Source: Ectopseudomonas mendocina (GTDB lineage: Bacteria; Pseudomonadota; Gammaproteobacteria; Pseudomonadales; Pseudomonadaceae). From it: a stretch of 64,000 nt of DNA. The notes below the pieces were generated by a model. That model was given only the letters and a program-made list of their open reading frames with translations, was not told where the DNA came from and did no database searches. Of the stretch, positions 1-7,730 are shown in pieces. The stretch covers positions 1-64,000 of the forward strand of contig NZ_JADTQG010000006.1 of assembly GCF_016008875.1 (NCBI RefSeq), given 5' to 3'. Both the position numbers and the translations under genes were made by a program. The first letter of the stretch is position 1. Each line of letters starts with the position of its first letter.

Positions 1-368
1 AGTGATGGATTGGTTCGCTAATGTCTTGTGCGCCAACCGTTTCCATGGAGCGAACTGTAATGCGCAAAATATTAGTGCGCAAGTTAAATGCTAGGAAGAT
101 TTGGTTATAGGACTTTTCTTTTTAGGAATAAGTAGGTGTGGCGGGGCGTTTAGCGGTGCGTGCTCAGCGAATCAAGGGTGGGGAAGGGGCGAAGAAGCGT
201 CGTCCGGACGTCACGAGCCTCGCCATGGATATGCCGGGGGTGGTCGAATAATCACGCCAAAGCGGGAAGGGAGGGGATCGTGCAGCATTGCACTGCACAC
301 GGGCTTTCAGCATCCGGCGATGGGCTGGCTAATCAGCGAAAGGCGATGGGCGTTGGCATCGCCAGAGA
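1..368. other. No confident gene; AT-richer stretch at window start
   Basis: I see no convincing gene here. A short plus-strand frame is open from base 2 to a TAG at 92-94 and could be the 3' end of a gene entering from the left, or chance. Bases 60-125 are clearly AT-richer than the rest of the window. The plus-strand frames starting at about 100 and 160 run into the opposite-strand ohrR gene and have unnatural composition, so they are not called. Confidence 0.4.
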
Positions 369-821
369 TCAGAGTGCGTCTTGCAGATGCCCGCGCAGTT
401 CGATCAGGTCGTCACGCAGCTTGGTCAACTGGTCAATGCTCAGCGCGGAAGCCTTGAGGATGCAGGCAGGCAGTGCCTTGGCCTGCTCGTGCAATGCACG
501 CCCCTTGTCGGTGAGATGCAGCTGCACCACGCGTTCATCCTGACTGCTGCGTTGACGTTGCAGCAAACCTTCGCTTTCCAGGCGCTTGAGCAATGGTGTC
601 AGCGAACCCGGGTCGGTCAGCATGCGTGCGCTGATCTCGCTGACGGTGATGCCCTCGTTTTCCCACAGCACCAGCATGGCCAGGTATTGCGGATAGGTGA
701 GACCGAGCGCCTGCAGCAGCGGTTTGTAGGTCTTGGTCATCATCAGCGAGGTGGAATAGAGGGCGAAGCAAAGCTGGTTATCCAGCATCAGCTCGGCGCA
801 GGGTTCCACTTGGGAGGTCAT
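369..821 (-). CDS. ohrR: MarR-family organic-peroxide sensor/repressor, OhrR type
   Basis: A 150-residue winged-helix MarR regulator. The N-terminal segment LDNQLCFALYS carries the OhrR signature with the reactive cysteine (Cys18), and a second cysteine lies at residue 120 (PAC). That matches the two-cysteine OhrR class, in which peroxide drives an intersubunit disulfide and releases DNA. The wing region is seen in RSSQDERVVQLHLTDKGR. OhrR normally represses the peroxidase gene ohr; no ohr is seen beside it in this window, so the target may lie left of the window or elsewhere. The family call is firm; the exact inducer is inferred from homology. Confidence 0.88.
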   Translation of the reverse strand: MTSQVEPCAELMLDNQLCFALYSTSLMMTKTYKPLLQALGLTYPQYLAMLVLWENEGITVSEISARMLTDPGSLTPLLKRLESEGLLQRQRSSQDERVVQLHLTDKGRALHEQAKALPACILKASALSIDQLTKLRDDLIELRGHLQDAL

Positions 822-889
822 GGCATTGGCCTATAGGGGTGGTTGGCGGTGTCGGCAAGTGGTGCGGGGGCAGCCCGCACCTGAACGCA

Positions 890-1240
890 TCAGCCGCAGG
901 ATACGCGGGTGATCACTCGCTGATCATCGACGTTGAGGTTAAGGCGTTGACCATTGTATTCCAAGGTCACCACGCTGTTGGGCGTCAGTATCCGCGCCGT
1001 GCTGGCACCCGCCTGCTGACGTGCCTGTTCGAGCAGCTCCGACGTTGCGGTCTTGCCCTTGAGATTTTCGACTGCAGAAGAGTTGCAGCCCTGACTGGTG
1101 TCGGCAGGCGTGGCTGCCGGTTCGGATTTTTCGGCAGTGCTGCTGCAGCCGGCTGCGAACAGGGCAGCGGCGAGAATGAGGCTTAAACGAGTCTTGGGAT
1201 TCAACGCTGTGGGCTCCTTTTCCATAGATGTAGCGCTCAT
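890..1240 (-). CDS. Small lipoprotein with peptidase-inhibitor I78-like domain
   Basis: A 116-residue protein with a lipoprotein signal ending in a lipobox (LFAAGC). The mature part has the features of the inhibitor I78 family: a conserved Cys early on, then a segment like [19 protein letters not shown], then [12 protein letters not shown] and a terminal RVSCG. I78 proteins of this type are small periplasmic or outer-membrane-anchored candidate protease inhibitors. The start is uncertain: MSATSM at 1240 or MEKEP at 1225. The first overlaps the end of the upstream YceH gene by 4 bases, suggesting translational coupling. Confidence 0.75.
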   Translation of the reverse strand: MSATSMEKEPTALNPKTRLSLILAAALFAAGCSSTAEKSEPAATPADTSQGCNSSAVENLKGKTATSELLEQARQQAGASTARILTPNSVVTLEYNGQRLNLNVDDQRVITRVSCG

Positions 1241-1887
1241 TGCGTGCCCTCCAGGCGTGCAAGGCGCTCTTCGAGTGCTGCGATACGCATTTCCAGTTCG
1301 ACCAGACGATCCTCGTTAGGTGCCACGGCTTCGCTACGTGCAGCCGGGCGGTTGGCCAGGAGGCTTTCCAGGTCGGCGGATTCACCCAGCAAGTGCATGT
1401 AGCGATCCTCGCGCTGGCCGCTCTGGCGTGGCAGCAGTACGACCAGGCCGCGAGCGATCAGGCGCTCCAGCTGATGTTGCACTTCGGCCAAATCGTCGAA
1501 GTCATGCATGCGGTTGCTGCGGGTAAGCAATTCATTGAGGGTCTGCGGGCCGCGCAGTAGCAGCAAACCGAGCAGCACCGTCTGCGGCTTGACCAGCTCC
1601 AGCTGCTTGTCGCAGCGCTGCTCCCAGCGGTCGGCGCGGCTGCCCATGACCAGGTGCGCCAGGCCACGGCCTTCCAGACTGCGCAGATAACGCCCGACTT
1701 CGCCGGTTTCCAGGTTCATCAGCGGCTCGCGGCTGGTCTTCTGATTGCAGGCCAGTTGCACTGCGTTGAGCGTCAGCGGGTAGGTTTCCGGTGTGGTCAG
1801 CTGCTTCTCGATGAGGCAGCCGAGGATGCGCACTTCGACGGCGTGCAATGGGGTTTCACCAACCAGCGGGGAGGGGGTGTGCGACAT
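1237..1887 (-). CDS. YceH/DUF480-family protein
   Basis: A 216-residue protein starting at [11 protein letters not shown]; an in-frame upstream start at 1929 is less likely because the family begins close to [15 protein letters not shown]. The family (YceH, DUF480) has two winged-helix domains and a C-terminal coiled coil, seen here as [16 protein letters not shown]. Family members are widespread in gammaproteobacteria with no settled function. It lies between the TetR gene and the I78 lipoprotein gene, all on the same strand. The family call is strong; the function is unknown. Confidence 0.87.
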   Translation of the reverse strand: MSHTPSPLVGETPLHAVEVRILGCLIEKQLTTPETYPLTLNAVQLACNQKTSREPLMNLETGEVGRYLRSLEGRGLAHLVMGSRADRWEQRCDKQLELVKPQTVLLGLLLLRGPQTLNELLTRSNRMHDFDDLAEVQHQLERLIARGLVVLLPRQSGQREDRYMHLLGESADLESLLANRPAARSEAVAPNEDRLVELEMRIAALEERLARLEGTQ

Positions 1888-1935
1888 GGATCGATCCTGG
1901 CAGAAAGAACTGGCGTAGGTTAACGGCATCCGTGC

Positions 1936-2502
1936 TCAGCCGACAGGCTGCAATGTGTGTTCGAGCATGTCCAGGCTGGCGCTGAGCACCTGCTGGCGAG
2001 CGTCCTGGCTGACCATCATGCGCGCCAGCAGCAGGCTGCCCAGGCACTGCGCAAGGATGCTCCAGGCCAATTGCGGGTCGCCTATGATCTCGGCCCAGGT
2101 TTGCTGCAATTGCACGATCTGCTGCTCGGTGCGCTGCCTCACGCTGTCGTCGGCGCGGGCGATTTCTGCGCCCAGTGCGGGCAATACGCAGCCTTTGTCC
2201 GGCTGCTCGACATGCGCCAGGCTCAGATAGGCTGCCAGGCAGCGTTGCAGTTTGTCGCGCCCGGCGTCACCCGGCTCAGCGCCCAGGCGGTTCAGGCTGT
2301 TACGCAGTTCCCGTTCGACCAGTTCGGCGAACAGCGTGTCCTTGCTTGGGAAATGACTGTAGAAGGCCGCACCTGACAGGCCTATGGTCTTCATCAGCGC
2401 ATCCACGCCGGTCACGGCAAAACCCTGCTGCTTGGCAATGGCGGCGCTGTTGGCGAGCAGGCGCTCGCGGGTTTCGGCTTTGTGCTCGGCGGAATAGCGC
2501 AT
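1936..2502 (-). CDS. TetR-family transcriptional repressor
   Basis: An N-terminal TetR helix-turn-helix (about residues 8-50, ALMKTIGLSGAAFYSHFPSKDTLFAELVE) precedes a variable ligand-binding domain of about 135 residues. I chose MRYSAEHKAETRERLL at 2502 as the start; upstream starts at 2532 and 2547 are in frame, but the 2547 one lies inside the palindromic operator. The gene is divergent from the SDR gene at 2590, and the tandem palindrome between them is its likely operator, so the regulator probably controls itself and the SDR/isomerase pair. The ligand cannot be predicted. Confidence 0.88.
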   Translation of the reverse strand: MRYSAEHKAETRERLLANSAAIAKQQGFAVTGVDALMKTIGLSGAAFYSHFPSKDTLFAELVERELRNSLNRLGAEPGDAGRDKLQRCLAAYLSLAHVEQPDKGCVLPALGAEIARADDSVRQRTEQQIVQLQQTWAEIIGDPQLAWSILAQCLGSLLLARMMVSQDARQQVLSASLDMLEHTLQPVG

Positions 2503-2546
2503 GAGATACCGTTGTGTGCTGGCTTGACCCATGCGCAAGCGTAGCA

Positions 2547-2574
2547 TAACGTTCGTTAGGCTAACGATCGTTAG
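2547..2574. promoter_or_regulatory. Tandem palindromic operator between TetR and SDR genes
   Basis: Two TAACG-N2-CGTTA palindromes stand 15 bp apart: TAACGTTCGTTA (2547-2558) and TAACGATCGTTA (2562-2573). The second extends to the perfect 14-mer CTAACGATCGTTAG (2561-2574). This repeat geometry is typical of TetR-family operators bound by two dimers. The site lies 16 bp before the SDR start and covers the region upstream of the TetR gene. Binding is inferred. Confidence 0.75.
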
Positions 2575-2589
2575 TCAATGGAGAGGCCC

Positions 2590-3321
2590 ATGAACGAGAA
2601 CAAGAAGGTCGCCTTGATCATCGGAGCAGGTGATGCCACTGGTGGTGCGATTGCCCGGCGTTTCGCCCGTGAGGGCTATGTCGCCTGCGTCACCCGGCGT
2701 AGCCTGGATAAACTGCAGCCACTGCTGGAGAGCATCCGCCACGAAGGTGGCGAGGCGCATGGTTTCGCTTCCGATGCGCGGCGCGAGGAGCAGGTGGCTG
2801 AGCTGGTCGAGAGCATCGAGCGTGAGATCGGACCGATCGAGGTGATGGTGTTCAACATCGGCGCCAACGTGCCGTGCAGCATCCTCGAGGAAACCGCGCG
2901 CAAGTATTTCAAGATCTGGGAGATGGCCTGCTTTGCCGGCTTCCTCACCAGCCAGGCTGTGGCCAAGCGCATGGTCACGCGCGGGCGCGGCACCATCCTG
3001 TTTACCGGTGCAACCGCTGGCCTGCGCGGCGCTGCCGGATTCGCCGCCTTCGCCGGCGCCAAGCACGGCATCCGCGCGCTGGCGCAGAGCATGGCGCGTG
3101 AGCTGGGGCCGTTGAATATCCATGTCGCCCATGTGGTGGTGGACGGTGCCATCGATACCGACTTCATACGCGACAGCTTTCCCGATATCTATGCCAGGAA
3201 AGGGCAGGATGGCATTCTCGACCCCGAACATATCGCCGATAGCTACTGGTTCCTGCATGCCCAGCCGCGCGATGCCTGGACCTTCGAGCTGGACCTGCGT
3301 CCGTGGATGGAGCGCTGGTAA
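2590..3321 (+). CDS. SDR-family oxidoreductase lacking catalytic Ser and Tyr
   Basis: A 243-residue Rossmann-fold protein with a nucleotide-binding GAGDATGGAIA segment (residues 12-22). I chose the ATG at 2590 because GGAGAGG lies just upstream; an ATG at 2578 has no such site. In a classical short-chain dehydrogenase the catalytic motif is Ser...Tyr-x3-Lys. Here the Ser position aligns with Ala141 (TGATAGLRG) and the Tyr is Phe154 (AFAGAK), while Lys158 is kept. I believe other proteobacterial SDRs share this AFA(S/G)AK version, so it is probably a subfamily trait, not a mutation. Substrate and even oxidoreductase activity are unknown. Divergent from the TetR gene. Confidence 0.85.
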   Translation: MNENKKVALIIGAGDATGGAIARRFAREGYVACVTRRSLDKLQPLLESIRHEGGEAHGFASDARREEQVAELVESIEREIGPIEVMVFNIGANVPCSILEETARKYFKIWEMACFAGFLTSQAVAKRMVTRGRGTILFTGATAGLRGAAGFAAFAGAKHGIRALAQSMARELGPLNIHVAHVVVDGAIDTDFIRDSFPDIYARKGQDGILDPEHIADSYWFLHAQPRDAWTFELDLRPWMERW

Positions 3322-3362
3322 TCCAGGCCATTCGACAAGCACAACAACGAGCGAGTGAACTG

Positions 3363-3956
3363 ATGAGCAAGACGGTAGAGTTCTTCTTCGACCTGGGCAG
3401 CCCGGCGTCCTACCTGGCCCATACCCAGCTGCCGGCGCTGTGCCGTGAGTGCGACGCCGAGCTGCTCTATCGGCCGATGCTGTTGGGCGCGGTATTCCAG
3501 GCCACTGGCAATGCCTCGCCGGCGATGATTCCGGCCAAGGGACGCTACATGCTGCGCGACCTGGCACGCTTCGCCGAGCGCTACGGCGTACCGATGCGCT
3601 TCAATCCGCATTTCCCGATCAACACGCTGACCCTGATGCGCCTGCTGGTGGCGGTACAGCTGCATCAGCCCACGCGCTTCACCGATGCCTTGCAAGCGCT
3701 GTTTCAGGCGATCTGGGTTGACGGTACCAACATGGGCGATCCGGCCAGAGTGGCCGAAGTGGTGACGGCGGCCGGCTTCGACGCCCAGGCGTTGCAGGCG
3801 CAGATCGCCGAACCGGCGGTGAAAGACGCGCTCAAGGCGACCACCGAAGAAGCGGTGAAGCGCGGCGTATTCGGCGCACCGACCTGCTTCGTCGGCGAAG
3901 CAATGTTCTTCGGTCAGGACAGGTTGGATTTCGTTCGTGAGGCACTGACCGGCTGA
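3363..3956 (+). CDS. 2-hydroxychromene-2-carboxylate isomerase-like (DsbA/GST-kappa fold)
   Basis: A 197-residue protein. The start MSKTVEFFFDLGSPASYLA gives the classical beginning of the GST-kappa/HCCA-isomerase family, with the glutathione-binding serine region SPASYL. The C-terminal GVFGAPTCFVGEAMFFGQDRLDFV is also diagnostic. Family members isomerise hydroxychromene carboxylates in naphthalene degradation or act as glutathione-dependent oxidoreductases. No aromatic pathway genes lie nearby, so the substrate is open. It follows the SDR by 41 bp and probably shares its TetR-controlled promoter. Confidence 0.85.
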   Translation: MSKTVEFFFDLGSPASYLAHTQLPALCRECDAELLYRPMLLGAVFQATGNASPAMIPAKGRYMLRDLARFAERYGVPMRFNPHFPINTLTLMRLLVAVQLHQPTRFTDALQALFQAIWVDGTNMGDPARVAEVVTAAGFDAQALQAQIAEPAVKDALKATTEEAVKRGVFGAPTCFVGEAMFFGQDRLDFVREALTG

Positions 3957-4002
3957 TGCCTGGCACAATGACCGAATTGTTTTCCGGCCAGCCGAGCGAC
4001 CG

Positions 4003-4218
4003 ATGAACCCCGAAGCGCTGAAACTCCTGGTGACCCGCCGCATGCCTTACGGCAAGTACAAGGATCGGCTGATCGCCGATCTGCCGGGGCACTACCTCAA
4101 CTGGTTCGCCCGCGAGGGCTTCCCCAAGGGCGAGCTGGGCCAGTTGCTTGCGCTGATGCAGGAGATCGATCACAACGGTTTGAAGCCGTTGCTCGATCCG
4201 TTGCGCGACCGTTCGTAG
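4003..4218 (+). CDS. DUF3820-family small protein
   Basis: A 71-residue cytoplasmic protein with the family pattern RRMPYGKYKDRLIADLPGHYLNWFAREGFPKGELG. The family (DUF3820) is widespread in bacteria and often described as a putative quorum-sensing-regulated or nucleic-acid-associated protein, without firm experimental support. It follows the isomerase gene by 46 bp on the same strand, so it may be the last gene of that unit. Confidence 0.82.
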   Translation: MNPEALKLLVTRRMPYGKYKDRLIADLPGHYLNWFAREGFPKGELGQLLALMQEIDHNGLKPLLDPLRDRS

Positions 4219-4273
4219 CCTCGGATGGAATCCGGGGCGATTTCCGATCTCTCCCGAATTTCATCCGGGCTAC
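4215..4273. repeat. REP-like inverted repeat (GTAGCC...GGGCTAC)
   Basis: An imperfect inverted repeat with arms GTAGCCTCGGATGGAATCC and the complement of TTCATCCGGGCTAC. The same GTAGCCCGGAT(g)AATCCGGG core recurs at about 9221 and 22316-22375, so this is a dispersed Pseudomonas intergenic repeat. The copy starts at the end of the DUF3820 gene. Confidence 0.7.
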
Positions 4274-4286
4274 GTCTGGGTTGCCA

Positions 4287-4535
4287 TTAGTGCCAATTGC
4301 GGCCGTGATCGAGTTTCTGATCCACCAGCCATTTGCCATGGGCGATGGAGGCGTGCTGGGCCTTGCTCAGGTCATCCATGAAGGCGTAATCCAGCGGTAG
4401 CGTCTGACGTTTGCTGGTATTTCCGCCGGGGTCGGTGATCTGGCAACCACCGGCCCAGGGCGTGGGCAGGCCGGGATGTTCCATGACGCTGGCATGAATG
4501 ACGTGATCGCGATGGGTGCAGGTAAGCGCGCTCAT
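4287..4535 (-). CDS. Hypothetical protein, 82 residues
   Basis: An 82-residue cytoplasmic protein without signal or membrane segment. It contains several histidines and two cysteines (LTCTHRDHVIHASVMEH, GGCQITD). I do not recognise a family. The natural composition and good codon use suggest a real gene. It is on the opposite strand to the DUF3820 gene, with the REP-like repeat between the two. Confidence 0.6.
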   Translation of the reverse strand: MSALTCTHRDHVIHASVMEHPGLPTPWAGGCQITDPGGNTSKRQTLPLDYAFMDDLSKAQHASIAHGKWLVDQKLDHGRNWH

Positions 4536-4850
4536 GAGGCCACCTCGTAAACCAAGGCGCCGCCCTCGGCGTCGACGCTACACCGAGGTTCCAGCCGGGA
4601 GCCGGTGGCGGCGCCGTGTGGATGAGTGGTGCGTCTGTTCCTCTACCTTAGTTCAGATGTCGCGGTCGCGAGCGTTGCCCGACAAACGTGCGCGTTAGCA
4701 ACGAGCGAGTGGTGCAAGTCGCCGTCCGCTGGCGTAGAGCAATATTGCGCTGCTCGGCCGGTGCTGCAGGCAGCGAACGCGGCGTAGGTCGAAAGCGCTT
4801 GGAAGGGCGCAACCGGCGACCAGCGATCGCAGGCTGCGCCAACATGACGA
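4536..4850. other. Intergenic region, nothing recognised
   Basis: About 315 bases between the hypothetical gene and the sodium channel gene. Short open frames here have arginine/serine-rich, unnatural composition. I see no RNA gene, strong terminator or clear repeat. Confidence 0.5.
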
Positions 4851-5666
4851 CTAGGAGGCGTTGCGGCGTAGCTCGGCCACTTCGCTGCGCAGCGCGCGCA
4901 GTTCGTCGAGAATCGCCTGTTCACGGGTCGCTGCAGCTAGCTCCACGGCATTCGGCTCGTGAGTGCTCTGCATGGCGTTGACGATCACGGCGATGAACAG
5001 GTTGAGCATCATGAAGGTGGCGATGAGGATGTAGGGCACGAAGAACAGCCACGCCAGCGGATGCTGCTCCATGATCGGGCGGACGATGCCCATCGACCAG
5101 CTTTCCAGGGTCATCACCTGGAACAGGGTATAGAGGCTGGCGCCGATGTTGCCGAACCACTCAGGGAAGCTCTGGCCGAAAAGCTGGGTGGCCATCACCG
5201 CGGCGACATAGAACACCAGCCCCATCAGCATGACGATACTGCCCATGCCCGGCAGCGAGGCGAGCAGGGCCTGCACCACTTTGCGCATGCTCGGGTTGAT
5301 CGACACCAGGCGCAGTACCCGCAGCACGCGCAAGGCGCGCAATACGGCGAAGGGGCCGCTGGCCGGCACCAGGGCGATGCCGACCACCAGGCAATCGAAC
5401 ACGGCCCAGGGATCGCGCAGCAGACCTATGCCGCGTGCGGTAAAGCGCAGCGCCAGCTCGATGACGAAGCAGGTGAGGATCAAGGTATCGAGGATCAGCA
5501 GCGGCTTGCCCCAGTCGGCCATGATCGATGGCGAGGTCTGCAGGCCGAGAATGGCGGCATTGATGATGATCAGCAGGGTGATCAGGCGTTGTACGGACGT
5601 GCCGTCCATGAGAGCGCCCAGGCGCTGGCGCCAGTCACTGGTTGGATTCAGTTCGAGTTCGTGCAT
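4851..5666 (-). CDS. Bacterial voltage-gated sodium channel (NaChBac/NavMs type)
   Basis: A 271-residue six-transmembrane ion channel. S4 carries arginines at every third position (Arg110, 113, 116, 119 in VLRALRVLRVLRLVS), the voltage sensor. The pore loop has TLESWSM (residues 186-192), the Nav selectivity filter with the acidic ring at Glu188. The C-terminal tail ends in a short coiled coil (ILDELRALRSEVAELR), as in homotetrameric prokaryotic Nav channels. These act in the inner membrane and have been linked to motility, pH and Na+ homeostasis. It is monocistronic here, just downstream of apt on the same strand. Confidence 0.93.
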   Translation of the reverse strand: MHELELNPTSDWRQRLGALMDGTSVQRLITLLIIINAAILGLQTSPSIMADWGKPLLILDTLILTCFVIELALRFTARGIGLLRDPWAVFDCLVVGIALVPASGPFAVLRALRVLRVLRLVSINPSMRKVVQALLASLPGMGSIVMLMGLVFYVAAVMATQLFGQSFPEWFGNIGASLYTLFQVMTLESWSMGIVRPIMEQHPLAWLFFVPYILIATFMMLNLFIAVIVNAMQSTHEPNAVELAAATREQAILDELRALRSEVAELRRNAS

Positions 5667-5755
5667 GGGAATCTGGCTATGGCTGGGTGATGCCGGGCAG
5701 CGCCCGGCTGAGGCGAGCGCCCGCTTTCGGCTGTGCGATTGGCGGGCGCGACTGC

Positions 5756-6304
5756 TCAGCGATCGTCGAGTGCGAAGGCCGTCAGGGTGAAGGTGGGAAT
5801 GCCGGCGTCCTGCAGCTTCCGCGAGCCACCCAGTTCGGGCAGGTCGATGATCGCGGCGGCCTCGAAGACGCTGGCACGCATGCGTCGCACCAGGTTGGCG
5901 GCGGCGATCAGGGTGCCGCCGGTGGCGATCAGGTCATCGAAGATCAATACCGAGTCGCCTTCGCAGAGGCTGTCGGTATGCACTTCGAGAAAGGCTTCGC
6001 CGTATTCGGTCTGGTAGCCCTCGCTGAGTACGTCCGCCGGCAGTTTGCCCTGCTTGCGGAACAGCACCAGCGGTTTGTTCAGTTCGTAGGCGATGATCGA
6101 GCCGATCAGGAAACCGCGGGCATCCATGGCGCCGATATGGCTGAAGTCGGCCTCGACATAGCGCTGGATGAAGCTGTCGGCGACCATGCGCAGGGCACGT
6201 GGCGACTGGAACAGCGGGGTGATGTCGCGAAAGATCACGCCCGGCTTGGGAAAGTCCGGTACCGGGCGGATCAGGGTCTTGATGCTGAATTCGTCAAAGA
6301 TCAT
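5756..6304 (-). CDS. apt: Adenine phosphoribosyltransferase
   Basis: A 182-residue purine-salvage enzyme making AMP and pyrophosphate from adenine and PRPP in the cytoplasm. The PRPP loop [13 protein letters not shown] is at residues 119-131, and the N-terminal [14 protein letters not shown] stretch is typical of Apt. The length is normal for the family. It lies downstream of anr on the same strand with a 42-bp gap, as in P. aeruginosa. Confidence 0.96.
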   Translation of the reverse strand: MIFDEFSIKTLIRPVPDFPKPGVIFRDITPLFQSPRALRMVADSFIQRYVEADFSHIGAMDARGFLIGSIIAYELNKPLVLFRKQGKLPADVLSEGYQTEYGEAFLEVHTDSLCEGDSVLIFDDLIATGGTLIAAANLVRRMRASVFEAAAIIDLPELGGSRKLQDAGIPTFTLTAFALDDR

Positions 6305-6346
6305 CGTGGGGTCCTAATGCGTTGAGCCCGCGAATATCGTACGAGC

Positions 6347-7081
6347 TCAAACGTCGAGATTGCCACCGGCCAGGGCGCACAGCTCGATCGGATCGAGAAT
6401 GTGCACTTCCTTGCCTTCGGCTTCGAGCAGCTTGTTCTGCTGGAAGCGGGTAAATACGCGAGACACCGTCTCTACCGCAAGGCCCAAATAGTTACCAATT
6501 TCGTTGCGCGACATGGCCAGGCGGAACTGGTTGGCCGAGAACCCACGGGCGCGGAAGCGCGCCGAGAGGTTGACCAGGAAGGTGGCGATGCGCTCGTCGG
6601 CGGTCTTCTTCGACAGCAACAGCATCATCTGCTGATCGTCGCGGATTTCGCGGCTCATGATACGCATCAACTGGCGGCGCAGTTGTGGCAGTTGCAGGGC
6701 CAGGTCATCGAGGCGCTCGAAGGGAATTTCGCAGACCGAGGTGGTCTCCAGCGCTTGCGCCGAAACCGGATAGCGTTCGCCGTCGACGCCGGACAGGCCG
6801 ACCAGTTCGCTGGGCAGGTGGAAACCGGTGATCTGCTCCTCGCCGCCATCGCTGAGGCTGAAGGTCTTCAGCGCGCCGGAACGCACGGCGAACACGGAGC
6901 CGAAGGTGTCGCCCTGGCGGAACAGGAACTCGCCTTTCTTCAATGGGCGGCCACGCTTGACGATATCGTCGAGCGCGTCCATGTCCTCCATGTTCAGAGA
7001 GATGGGCAGGCACAAGGCAGCCAGGCTGCAATCCTTGCAATGGGCTTGATGCTGCGAACGCAGCTTGATGCTCTCGGACAT
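6347..7081 (-). CDS. anr: Anaerobic regulator Anr (FNR family)
   Basis: A 244-residue CRP/FNR-family activator. Cys15, Cys18 and Cys24 ([11 protein letters not shown]) plus Cys117 form the expected ligand set for an oxygen-labile [4Fe-4S] cluster. A cyclic-nucleotide-binding-like beta barrel follows, and the C-terminal helix-turn-helix [21 protein letters not shown] has the E-x2-SR recognition residues that read TTGAT half sites. The start [10 protein letters not shown] is chosen over an upstream in-frame start because it matches Anr. Four perfect Anr boxes occur in this window (hemN, ccoG, second ccoN, uspE). Confidence 0.97.
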   Translation of the reverse strand: MSESIKLRSQHQAHCKDCSLAALCLPISLNMEDMDALDDIVKRGRPLKKGEFLFRQGDTFGSVFAVRSGALKTFSLSDGGEEQITGFHLPSELVGLSGVDGERYPVSAQALETTSVCEIPFERLDDLALQLPQLRRQLMRIMSREIRDDQQMMLLLSKKTADERIATFLVNLSARFRARGFSANQFRLAMSRNEIGNYLGLAVETVSRVFTRFQQNKLLEAEGKEVHILDPIELCALAGGNLDV

Positions 7082-7236
7082 CGTTGGGCTTCCCGGTATA
7101 CACGCAATGACCGTAAGGGTACCGCAGGGTTTGCGTGACGACCAGCCATATGCGGGACTGACCGGGCGCTCAAGTTTGACGCTCCGGCGCCGACACATTC
7201 GGTAGAGCCATAGTCCAATGCAGGGAGCAGCGCGCA

Positions 7237-7680
7237 ATGCGTATCCAATCCAGCAGCCCGCTGAGCAATCTAGCTCAGAGCGTTCAGCGACAATACACCG
7301 CAGCCGAGCGCAGCCCGGAAGAAGTACGTGAGGGTCTGCGCGTGAGCCTTTCCGAGCTGGGCAAAAACATGTCGGCCAAGCCCGACAAGAACGAGGATAT
7401 CGACAAGAGCGAGCTGCCGCAGGCGATCAGGGATCTGCTCAAGATGATTCGTGAGTTGCGCGCGCAGATTGCCGAGAAGCAGGCGCAGATCGACGCGATC
7501 ATGAGCGATCAGAGCCTCGATGCGGAGGCCAAGCGCCAACAGCTCGACGGGCTGCAGACCGAACTCGCTTCGCTCACCGGTGCGCTGACCTCGGCCAACG
7601 CCAATCTGATCAAGCTGATGCGCGAGAGTGGCCTTTCCAGCGAGCAGATGCAGGCGGCGACCACGCTGGCGATGAGTTGA
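7237..7680 (+). CDS. FlxA-like coiled-coil protein
   Basis: A 147-residue protein. The central and C-terminal parts form a coiled coil ([55 protein letters not shown]) as in the FlxA-like family. It has no signal peptide. The function is not established for Pseudomonas members. It sits between anr and hemN, divergent from anr and convergent with hemN, as a gene does at this position in P. aeruginosa. Confidence 0.8.
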   Translation: MRIQSSSPLSNLAQSVQRQYTAAERSPEEVREGLRVSLSELGKNMSAKPDKNEDIDKSELPQAIRDLLKMIRELRAQIAEKQAQIDAIMSDQSLDAEAKRQQLDGLQTELASLTGALTSANANLIKLMRESGLSSEQMQAATTLAMS

Positions 7681-7687
7681 GACGTCG

Positions 7688-7725
7688 GCCCGTGACGCTG
7701 TGCATCCGTCACGGGCGCTGATTTT
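7688..7725. terminator. Intrinsic terminator between FlxA-like gene and hemN
   Basis: A 10-bp stem, GCCCGTGACG (7688-7697) pairing with CGTCACGGGC (7707-7716), is followed on the plus strand by GCTGATTTTC. It is placed to end the FlxA-like transcript, and may also serve the convergent hemN. Confidence 0.75.
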
Positions 7726-7730
7726 CTGGC

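Noticed and set aside
2575..3567. A 330-codon frame antisense to the SDR gene
   Set aside because: It overlaps the SDR and the isomerase genes, both with clear family motifs, and would run through the divergent operator region.
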